Source of the DNA: Flavobacteriaceae bacterium
Lineage (GTDB): Bacteria > Bacteroidota > Bacteroidia > Flavobacteriales > Flavobacteriaceae
DNA: 5,529 nt
Assembly (NCBI GenBank): GCA_019090365.1
Contig: JAHRWC010000360.1
Span: 1-5,529 of the forward strand
Reading direction: 5' to 3'
A model generated the notes under the pieces. It was not told where the DNA came from. It worked only from the letters and a program-made list of their open reading frames with translations, and searched no databases. Positions 1-5,529 of the stretch are shown here, piece after piece; positions within the stretch are counted from its first letter, which is position 1; the number at the start of each line of letters is the position of its first letter. The position numbers were made by a program, and so were the translations under genes.

Positions 1-1418
1 GTTTTAAACTCTTCAGTTTTTACAACTAAATTAGTGGCGCCTTGTTTTTCAATATTAGATAAAGCACCTTCAATTGCTGCATCTAAATTGATTTCTTGAT
101 CGCTTTGTACTTTTACAGTACTAACCAGAATGTTAAATATATTTCTGTCTCCATAACTAAAAATGCTAAAATCACTTGCTTGTACACTTTCAATTAATTT
201 TGGATCAACTTCTTGTCTTACTAATACTTCTGGAGTTTCAATGATGATAGCAGGATTTCCGTATTCACTTTTAATCCATCTACCCTCTGAAAGTTCTTTG
301 GTTACATTACTTAAAAAGATATCTTTTACAGCATCAACTCCTTTTAAAGTTCCATAAATTCCTATAGAAATAATAGCTAAAGTAAAGATGCTTGCAGCTC
401 CAATAAGCCATCTTTTTTTGTTGCGTTTTTTTCTGAGTTGTTCTAAGTATTGCTCGTTTTCAAGTAATTCCTCTTCTGTTAACTCAGGAATAATTTCCTT
501 GGTTTCATTTAATATTTCCTCAATTGTAGATCTATCAACACTTGCCTGACCTTCCTGCTCTTTCATTTTGGCAAATTTGATTAAATCTGCTCTTTTAAAA
601 ATCTTATCTAACTTAGAAATAGTTTCAGAATCGAAATCGAAATTTCCAGAATCACGATGTAATTCTAGGCGTTCTATTAATTCATTCGAAGTACTCTCAA
701 GCGCTTTATCATCAACTTCACGGTCTAAATAACGCTTTATGATTTCAGTTAAAGAAGAGTAATATTCTTTCGATTTATCTTCTTCTAATAAGTGTGAACT
801 ATCCAATTCTTGTAGCGCGACTAACGCTTCTTCGTATGGAGGTAATTCTTTTTCTCTTTCTTCTTTTCGTTTTTTTCTTCGGAATAAAAGGTACACAATC
901 CCAGCAATAATCAATAAAACTGGAACAATCCAATACAATGCTTTTATAAAATCGAAAGGAGGTTTTTTAATTTCGATTGCTGGTTTAATTGTAAACATTT
1001 TCTGTTGTGTAGTATCAACAACAACATCTACTACTTCTACTTTTACTGAATCTGTTTGAAACGCCTTATTGTTTATATTAATTCGTTGTGAAGGAATGGT
1101 ATATTTCCCCGAATCGAATTGAGTAACACCATATTTTTTAAGTAATCGATACTTTGCGTTTTCGAAAGTTGTGTCTACTTTATACGATTCAATTACTTCT
1201 AATGGTAAAAATGTTTGACCTTCAGGAAATACCACTAAATCTGTAGTGTCTGCTTCAACGATTATCGAATATTGAATTTCTTCCCCAATTTTAATTTTTG
1301 TAGAATCTATAGAAGAACTTACCTGAGCTTGAGATAAAAAGCTCATCAAAAACACAACGACAAACAGCGTTTTTGTGTTAATTAAGTTTTTGATTATATG
1401 TAGAATATTTTGCGTCAT
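1..1418 (-). CDS. BatD-like membrane protein of the MoxR/Bat locus, partial (C-terminus beyond left edge)
   Basis: Reading the minus strand from ATG at 1418 gives 472 codons with no stop before the window edge, so the C-terminus is missing. Residues 1-32 form a signal peptide (hydrophobic stretch about 18-30, Ser-Gln-Ala-Gln at the end). Residues 33-155 look like a beta-rich periplasmic Ig-like domain as in BatD proteins. A membrane segment at about 161-179 is followed by a basic stop-transfer run (RRKKRK). Residues 192-290 form a helical cytosolic region resembling the region after the membrane segment in BatD/DUF4381-type proteins: PYEEAL, KEYYSSLTEIIKRYLDRE, then RADLIKFAK. A second basic patch (about 329-336) precedes a second membrane segment at about 338-356, which puts the last 115 or more residues back in the periplasm. 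The start lies 6 bp after the DUF58 stop, with a purine-rich GAGGAA over that stop, suggesting translational coupling. The role is inferred: a membrane partner of the MoxR/DUF58 pair. The exact biochemical function is unknown for the family. Confidence 0.8.
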   Translation of the reverse strand, partial: MTQNILHIIKNLINTKTLFVVVFLMSFLSQAQVSSSIDSTKIKIGEEIQYSIIVEADTTDLVVFPEGQTFLPLEVIESYKVDTTFENAKYRLLKKYGVTQFDSGKYTIPSQRININNKAFQTDSVKVEVVDVVVDTTQQKMFTIKPAIEIKKPPFDFIKALYWIVPVLLIIAGIVYLLFRRKKRKEEREKELPPYEEALVALQELDSSHLLEEDKSKEYYSSLTEIIKRYLDREVDDKALESTSNELIERLELHRDSGNFDFDSETISKLDKIFKRADLIKFAKMKEQEGQASVDRSTIEEILNETKEIIPELTEEELLENEQYLEQLRKKRNKKRWLIGAASIFTLAIISIGIYGTLKGVDAVKDIFLSNVTKELSEGRWIKSEYGNPAIIIETPEVLVRQEVDPKLIESVQASDFSIFSYGDRNIFNILVSTVKVQSDQEINLDAAIEGALSNIEKQGATNLVVKTEEFK

Positions 1419-1424
1419 CTTCCT

Positions 1425-2291
1425 CTAACCTCTTCGTTTAAAATATCCTAATAATTTTTTTACATAACTCTCATCAACGCGACAACTTAAAGCTCCAGCA
1501 CCACTTTTTCTGAAAGATTCTAAAAATTCATTCGCTCTATCTTGATAATAAGCTTCATAATTTCTACGTACTTTTTTTGAAGCAGTATTTACTAAAATAG
1601 TTTCTCCGGTTTCCTGATCTTGCATTTGAACCATTCCTAAATTTGGAAGTTGTTCTTCGTGTTTATCGTACACTCTAATACCTGTAACATCATGTTTTCC
1701 AGAAACAATTTTTAAGGTGTCTTTATAATCTTCAGTAATAAAATCGGAAAGCACAAACACAATAGCTTTCTTCTTCATTACATTGGTTAAATACTTTAAA
1801 GCATTGACCAAATCTGTTTTTTTACTTTGCCCTTTGTATTCGATTAATTCTCTTATAATTCGTAATACATGCGACTTTCCTTTTTTAGGAGGAATAAATA
1901 ATTCTATTTCATCTGAAAAAAGAATCAAACCAATTTTATCATTATTCTGTAGCGCAGAGAAAGCTAGTGTTGCAGCGATTTCAGTTACTATTTCATTTTT
2001 AAACTGTTCATCAGTTCCAAAAAGTTCAGACCCACTAATATCAACCAATAACATTAATGTTAACTCACGTTCTTCTTCAAAAACCTTAACATAAGGTTCG
2101 TTGTAACGAGCCGTAACATTCCAATCGATACTTCTTACATCATCACCAAATTGGTATTGACGCACTTCACTAAAAGTCATTCCGCGACCTTTAAACGTAC
2201 TATGATATTCTCCACCAAACACGTGATCGCTTAAGCGACGCGTTTTAATCTCGATTTTTCGTACTTTTTTAAGAAGTTCTTTTGTGTCCAT
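1425..2291 (-). CDS. DUF58 / VWA-like protein, partner of MoxR
   Basis: A 288-residue soluble protein, the usual length for the compact DUF58 proteins next to moxR in Bacteroidota; no signal peptide or membrane segment is visible. The DUF58 signature is at residues 44-57: R44, Y46, then GDD (49-51), R53 and IDW (55-57). A von Willebrand A-like fold follows. The metal-ion-dependent adhesion site seems complete: DISGS at 84-88 (D84, S86, S88), T139-D140 in the second loop and SD at 162-163 in the third. Such proteins are thought to be cytosolic adaptors or substrates of MoxR ATPases, but the client here is unknown. The ATG at 2291 is chosen because the N-terminus (MDTKELLKK) matches the normal start of the family. 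The 65-bp gap from the moxR stop contains two TTATAA words 20 bp apart but no clear promoter, so co-transcription with moxR is the simplest reading. The stop is TAG, 6 bp before the next start. Confidence 0.93.
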   Translation of the reverse strand: MDTKELLKKVRKIEIKTRRLSDHVFGGEYHSTFKGRGMTFSEVRQYQFGDDVRSIDWNVTARYNEPYVKVFEEERELTLMLLVDISGSELFGTDEQFKNEIVTEIAATLAFSALQNNDKIGLILFSDEIELFIPPKKGKSHVLRIIRELIEYKGQSKKTDLVNALKYLTNVMKKKAIVFVLSDFITEDYKDTLKIVSGKHDVTGIRVYDKHEEQLPNLGMVQMQDQETGETILVNTASKKVRRNYEAYYQDRANEFLESFRKSGAGALSCRVDESYVKKLLGYFKRRG

Positions 2292-2356
2292 TTGAAAGGA
2301 ATCTTGTCAATAGTTTATAATTTCTTTGGGTTGATTATAAAGTTTGTTTGAAAAGA

Positions 2357-3361
2357 CTATGGTACTTCAATTTCGTTTACAATTTTATTGATAATGTCTT
2401 CTGAAGTTACATTTTCAGCTTCCGCTTCATAAGTAATTCCAATACGATGACGTAATACATCATGTACAACAGCGCGAACGTCTTCAGGAATTACATATCC
2501 TCTTCTTTTAATAAAAGCGTAACATTTTGAAGCAATAGCTAAGTTGATACTTCCCCTTGGAGACGCTCCAAAATTAATTAGAGGTTTTAAATCTGCTAAG
2601 CGATAATTTTCAGGAGAACGCGTTGCAAAAATGATATCTAAAATATATTTTTCAATCTTTTCGTCCATATATACTTCACGAACTGAAGCTTGAGCTCTTA
2701 AAATTTGTTCTATGGTAACAACAGGATTTACTTGTTCAAATCCTCCCTTTAAATTTTGACGAATAATTAATTGTTCCTCGTCCATTTGTGGATATTTTAT
2801 AACAGTTTTTAACATAAAACGATCCACTTGTGCTTCAGGAAGAGGGTAAGTTCCTTCTTGTTCTATCGGATTTTGAGTCGCCATTACTAAAAAAGGCTTG
2901 TCTAAAGGGAATGTTGTATCACCAATTGTAACCTGTTTTTCTTGCATGGCTTCAAGCAATGCAGACTGAACTTTTGCAGGAGCACGATTAATCTCATCTG
3001 CTAATACAAAGTTTGCAAAAATGGGTCCTTTTTTTATACTGAAGTCATTATCCTTCATATTATAAATCATGGTACCAACAACATCTGCAGGAAGTAAATC
3101 TGGAGTAAATTGTATTCTGCTAAAATCTCCGTGAACTGCTTTAGATAGTGTGTTTATAGCTAAAGTTTTTGCTAGACCAGGAACTCCTTCAAGTAAAATA
3201 TGTCCTTGTCCTAAAAGACCAATTAATAGTCTCTCAACCATATGTTTTTGGCCAACGATGACTTTGTTCATTTCCATTGAAAGGATGTCTATAAAAGCAC
3301 TTTCTTTCTCAATCTTCTCATTTAATGCGCCTATATCTAGGGTCGTACTTGTCTGTTCCAT
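2357..3361 (-). CDS. moxR: MoxR-family AAA+ ATPase
   Basis: A 334-residue cytosolic ATPase, full length for the MoxR family. Visible motifs in order: IVGQ (35-38), which opens the AAA+ core; Walker A GVPGLAKT (59-66, K65 and T66 binding phosphate); FTPDLLPADVVG (85-96), typical of MoxR; Walker B VLADEINRAP (119-128, D122 and E123); sensor 1 in ATQNP (161-165, N164); the putative arginine finger in VDRF (R181); and sensor 2 in GASPRG (265-270, R269). The C-terminal lid helices are present up to residue 334. All residues needed for ATP hydrolysis are intact. MoxR proteins are believed to act as chaperones that mature or activate VWA-domain partners; here the DUF58 gene directly downstream is the likely partner. 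It is the first gene of the minus-strand operon, and the 201-bp region upstream faces a divergent gene. The start at ATG 3361 leaves about 30 residues before the core, and M30 and M32 are less likely starts because they fall within the helix leading into the core. Confidence 0.96.
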   Translation of the reverse strand: MEQTSTTLDIGALNEKIEKESAFIDILSMEMNKVIVGQKHMVERLLIGLLGQGHILLEGVPGLAKTLAINTLSKAVHGDFSRIQFTPDLLPADVVGTMIYNMKDNDFSIKKGPIFANFVLADEINRAPAKVQSALLEAMQEKQVTIGDTTFPLDKPFLVMATQNPIEQEGTYPLPEAQVDRFMLKTVIKYPQMDEEQLIIRQNLKGGFEQVNPVVTIEQILRAQASVREVYMDEKIEKYILDIIFATRSPENYRLADLKPLINFGASPRGSINLAIASKCYAFIKRRGYVIPEDVRAVVHDVLRHRIGITYEAEAENVTSEDIINKIVNEIEVP

Positions 3362-3411
3362 GTTATTATTTTACTTAAAAAATCTTCTTTTTATTAAGGA
3401 TTGCTAAATTG

Positions 3412-3442
3412 AAAAATTAACATTTAAAATGTTGTTAACAAT
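3412..3442 (-). promoter_or_regulatory. Candidate Bacteroidota-type promoter for the moxR operon
   Basis: On the minus strand, ATTG (plus 3439-3442) is followed after 19 bp by TAATTTTT (plus 3412-3419). The Bacteroidota consensus is TTTG about 19-21 bp before TAnnTTTG, so the spacing fits; the -7 box misses only its final G and the -33 box has ATTG instead of TTTG. Transcription would begin near 3405, giving a leader of about 44 nt before the moxR ATG. In such AT-rich DNA a match of this quality can occur by chance, so this is a prediction from position and spacing only. Confidence 0.33.
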
Positions 3443-3449
3443 TGGTTAA
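3419..3449. repeat. Cluster of short overlapping inverted repeats in the divergent intergenic region
   Basis: Three inverted repeats lie in 31 bp. AACATTT-A-AAATGTT (3419-3433) is a perfect 7-bp inverted repeat around one central base. TTGTTAACAA (3432-3441) is a perfect 10-bp palindrome. TTAAC-AATTG-GTTAA (3435-3449) is a 5-bp inverted repeat around five bases. They fill the spacer and upstream element of the candidate moxR promoter, where a dimeric repressor or activator would bind. They could also reflect the AT-richness of the region. No regulator gene is present in the window. Confidence 0.4.
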
Positions 3450-3562
3450 AAATTAGATAAAAATTTTACCTACTAAAAGCCTTATAAATACGTACTTTTC
3501 TAACACCTAATAACGGGTTTTTTTATAGCACATCTTATTACTTTTTGAAAACTTTATGATAT

Positions 3563-4318
3563 ATGAACAATAAAACAGCATTAATCACTGGAGCCACCTC
3601 TGGAATTGGTAAAGCAACAGCAATTACATTTGCTAAAAATGGGATTAATTTAATACTCTGTGGAAGAAGACAAAACCGATTGGACGAACTTCAAAATGAA
3701 TTAAATTCATATTGTGAAGTAACAACTTTGAATTTCGATGTTCGAGATAAAAAAGATGTGTTTTCGAAAATAAATGGATTACCTAAAAGCTTTTCAGAAA
3801 TAGATATATTAATCAATAATGCTGGAAATGCACATGGATTGGATCCTTTTCAGGAAGGAAATACAGACGATTGGGAAGCAATGATCGATATAAATGTAAA
3901 AGGATTGTTGTTTGTAAGTAAAGCAGTTTTGCCACAAATGTTGGAAAGAAAAAGCGGGCATATAATTAATATTGGTTCTACTGCTGGAAAAGAAGTATAT
4001 CCTAGAGGAAATGTCTATTGTGCTAGTAAATATGCAGTCGACGCCATCAATCAAGGAATGCGAATAGATTTAAACGGGAAAGGCATTCGAGTAGGAGCAA
4101 TCAACCCAGGAATGGTTGAAACCGAATTTAGTGAAGTTCGTTTTAAAGGAGATTCAGAAAAAGCATCAAAAGTGTATCAAGGATTTACTCCCTTACAAGC
4201 AAAAGATATTGCGGATATTATTTGGTTTACGGTTACAAGACCAGCCCATGTAAATATTGCCGATTTAACCGTAATGTCATTAGACCAAGCATCCAGTACC
4301 GTTGTAAATAAAAAATAA
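3563..4318 (+). CDS. YdfG-like NADP-dependent short-chain dehydrogenase/reductase
   Basis: A 251-residue classical SDR, cytosolic, that should oxidise or reduce a small hydroxy/keto substrate with NAD(P). The Rossmann dinucleotide motif TGATSGIG is at 9-16, and the Arg pair in GRRQNRL (R35, R36) after the second strand suggests preference for NADP(H). D59 lies in the adenine-binding loop and NNAG is at 85-88. The catalytic tetrad is complete: N111, S139, Y152 and K156 (YxxxK as YCASK). The NPG motif (181-183) leads to the substrate lid. From memory, the sequence follows E. coli YdfG closely, including the GRRQxRL segment, HIINIGSTAG (133-142), VRFKGD (192-197) and PAHVNI (227-232). YdfG is a 3-hydroxy acid dehydrogenase acting on L-serine, L-allo-threonine and malonic semialdehyde/3-hydroxypropionate. 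The substrate here is not proven by sequence, so no symbol is given. It is the first gene of a two-gene unit, with the next start 4 bp after its TAA. No strong ribosome-binding site precedes ATG 3563, which is usual in this phylum. Confidence 0.93.
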   Translation: MNNKTALITGATSGIGKATAITFAKNGINLILCGRRQNRLDELQNELNSYCEVTTLNFDVRDKKDVFSKINGLPKSFSEIDILINNAGNAHGLDPFQEGNTDDWEAMIDINVKGLLFVSKAVLPQMLERKSGHIINIGSTAGKEVYPRGNVYCASKYAVDAINQGMRIDLNGKGIRVGAINPGMVETEFSEVRFKGDSEKASKVYQGFTPLQAKDIADIIWFTVTRPAHVNIADLTVMSLDQASSTVVNKK

Positions 4319-4322
4319 CACC

Positions 4323-5459
4323 TTGATTAATAAACGCCTTTTAATTAAAAACTTACTCGCTCATAATGATGAGTGTAGTTTTTATGATAAAAAGCGAAAA
4401 ATTGATTTGGGTTCAAAAGAAGGAAAAGCAAAATTCTTAAAACACATTTGTGCCTTGAGTAATAGCAACCCTAAAAATAATTCATACATCGTTGTGGGCG
4501 TTGAAGATGAAAACAACGAAATAAATGGAGTCGATTTTTTTGATGATAGTAAAATTCAGAATTTAATCAATGCTTATCTAACCAATCCTCCTATTATTTC
4601 ATATGAAAATGTTGCGTTTCCTAATCTTCCTTTAGATAAAGTTATTGGATTAGTTACCATACGACCTACCCAAGAAATTACCTCACTTCGGAAAAATATT
4701 TGGAAGTATTGGGGCGGCTCTATTTTTCTAAGAGATGGTAGTATTTCAATGCCAAAAGATTTCGATATTGAGATTAAAGATGTGAATTCTGAAATTGTCC
4801 AAGCTATTGAAAATAAAGCTAAGAATAACATTAAACACACCCTTGATGGAGTGATTGATTTTATAAATGTGAGGCATTTAGATTTAGTTTCTAGCTATAA
4901 AGTTTTTAAAGAATTGTTTGTGGTTTGCTGGGCAGGAAACATTAAAAATGTAAAAGAAGAAACCTATTATTCTCGAGTAGATATCGAATTAATTAATGAA
5001 CAAGTACGTTTGTTTTATTCAACCTTAGATGAGGTGAGTATTAGTTTTACTGAAAACGAATTTAAGATCATAGAATATGTTCATTTAGGACTGAATAACC
5101 AGTATAAATACTACCCTTTAGAAGAAGTTACCATCAGTTTTAATGATAATGGGTCGTATGTATTAGATACTAATTTATTATTTCAGCCGCCACAATTTGA
5201 TAAAAAAACGCTGCATCATATTTACAATGCGAACAATGCTTTAGTTGAAAAATTAAAGAAAAAAATAGCTTTAAATTCTTCAGAAAAAAAAGACTTAAAA
5301 CACCTTCCTGCTACTTATCTTATTTGTTTTTTAAATGATTTTACGGAAGCGAAAGAGAAATTATTAGAGGCTAAACCCTATTTAAAAAACAATGGTGATT
5401 TGGTGTATGATTCATATAAAGAAACAGTTCGAATTCTTCGAAAAATGAAGTATAATTAG
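4323..5459 (+). CDS. AlbA_2 (Schlafen-like) domain protein with unassigned C-terminal half
   Basis: A 378-residue soluble protein without signal peptide or membrane segment. Residues about 7-150 resemble the AlbA_2 domain (often annotated 'ATP-binding protein' or divergent AAA_4): an acidic/basic opening (E17 to K24), KFLKHICALSNS (38-49), IVVGVEDENNEINGV (56-70), the NPP turn (88-90) and a closing strand with FLRDGS (135-140). Domains of this type occur in proteins linked to nucleic-acid binding or Schlafen-like nuclease activity, often in regulators or defence proteins, but the activity here is not known. Residues about 155-378 match nothing I recognise; they look mixed alpha/beta with a lysine-rich helical C-terminus. 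The start appears to be TTG at 4323: a stop (TAA, 4305-4307) lies just upstream in frame, there is no ATG between, and the AlbA_2 fold begins at about residue 7. The gap to the SDR stop is 4 bp, so the two are probably co-translated. The TAG stop is at 5457-5459. Confidence 0.82.
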   Translation: MINKRLLIKNLLAHNDECSFYDKKRKIDLGSKEGKAKFLKHICALSNSNPKNNSYIVVGVEDENNEINGVDFFDDSKIQNLINAYLTNPPIISYENVAFPNLPLDKVIGLVTIRPTQEITSLRKNIWKYWGGSIFLRDGSISMPKDFDIEIKDVNSEIVQAIENKAKNNIKHTLDGVIDFINVRHLDLVSSYKVFKELFVVCWAGNIKNVKEETYYSRVDIELINEQVRLFYSTLDEVSISFTENEFKIIEYVHLGLNNQYKYYPLEEVTISFNDNGSYVLDTNLLFQPPQFDKKTLHHIYNANNALVEKLKKKIALNSSEKKDLKHLPATYLICFLNDFTEAKEKLLEAKPYLKNNGDLVYDSYKETVRILRKMKYN

Positions 5460-5499
5460 ATTCTGTAACAATTTCTTAAAAACTAAGACTTACTTTTCG

Positions 5500-5515
5500 A
5501 AGCAAATAATTGCTT
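5500..5515 (+). terminator. Weak candidate terminator hairpin after the SDR/AlbA_2 unit
   Basis: AAGCAA (5500-5505) pairs with TTGCTT (5510-5515) around the loop ATAA, and two further T residues follow. The stem is only 6 bp with two G-C pairs, and the T-tract is short, so it is weak for an intrinsic terminator. Its position, 40 bp after the last stop and with no further plus-strand gene visible, is what makes it plausible. The stretch 5460-5499 before it shows nothing else. Confidence 0.3.
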
Positions 5516-5529
5516 TTAAACTAATTTGA

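Noticed and set aside
163..357. Plus-strand open frame of 64 codons
   Set aside because: It lies opposite the BatD-like gene, whose minus-strand frame is continuous and has clear domain structure; the plus-strand translation has no recognisable features.
1783..2094. Plus-strand open frame of 103 codons
   Set aside because: It is antisense to the DUF58 coding region, including its metal-site motifs, and its translation is serine/leucine-rich shadow sequence.
2292..2356. Internal promoter or small RNA in the 65-bp gap between moxR and the DUF58 gene
   Set aside because: Two TTATAA words 20 bp apart are present, but there is no TAnnTTTG box on the minus strand and no stable hairpin.
3150..3407. 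Plus-strand open frame of 85 codons running into the intergenic region
   Set aside because: It covers the antisense of the MoxR Walker A region; no ribosome site or family resemblance supports it.
3510..3525. GGG followed by a T-run as an intrinsic terminator
   Set aside because: No complementary arm precedes it to form a stem, and it sits upstream of the SDR start in a divergent region where no terminator is expected.
3539..3547. TACTTTTTG as a -7 box for the SDR gene
   Set aside because: It resembles TAnnTTTG but has one extra base between TA and TTTG, and no TTTG or TTG lies at the right distance upstream. A second candidate, TACTTTTC at 3493-3500, lacks a -33 partner as well.
3809..4054. 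Minus-strand open frame of 81 codons
   Set aside because: It is the shadow of the SDR active-site region on the other strand.
4574..4840. Minus-strand open frame of 88 codons
   Set aside because: It is antisense to the AlbA_2 domain, whose plus-strand frame is well supported; the translation shows no recognisable family.

Overview
The window looks like chromosomal DNA from a member of the Bacteroidota, most likely Flavobacteriia. The base composition is very AT-rich. Start codons are preceded by A/T-rich leaders with little Shine-Dalgarno signal. The left half carries the MoxR / DUF58 / BatD-like gene order typical of flavobacterial 'Bat' (aerotolerance-type) loci. The assignment rests on gene content and style, not on a marker gene.

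Left half, minus strand (3361 down to 1): an apparent operon of three genes read right to left. The first is a MoxR-type AAA+ ATPase, the second a DUF58 protein with a von Willebrand A-like metal site, and the third a BatD-like membrane protein that runs off the left edge and is therefore partial. The DUF58 and BatD-like genes are 6 bp apart; MoxR and DUF58 are separated by 65 bp. In this family, MoxR ATPases are thought to act as chaperones on VWA-domain partners, and the DUF58 protein is the expected cytosolic partner. The BatD-like protein has a signal peptide, two membrane segments and a basic/acidic helical cytosolic region, so it would tie the ATPase/VWA pair to the inner membrane. BatA/BatB-type VWA membrane proteins would be expected just beyond the left edge.

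Middle (3362-3562): a 201-bp divergent intergenic region. It contains a cluster of short perfect inverted repeats that overlap a plausible Bacteroidota-type promoter for the minus-strand operon.

Right half, plus strand (3563-5459): a two-gene unit with a 4-bp gap. The first gene is a YdfG-like short-chain dehydrogenase/reductase with a complete catalytic tetrad. The second is an AlbA_2 (Schlafen-like) domain protein that appears to start at TTG and has a C-terminal half I do not recognise. A weak hairpin followed by a short T-run lies about 40 bp after the second gene.

I saw no tRNA, rRNA, CRISPR array, insertion sequence or clear sign of recent transfer. Most of the window is ordinary housekeeping or envelope-stress gene content. 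The least explained element is the AlbA_2 protein coupled to the SDR gene.
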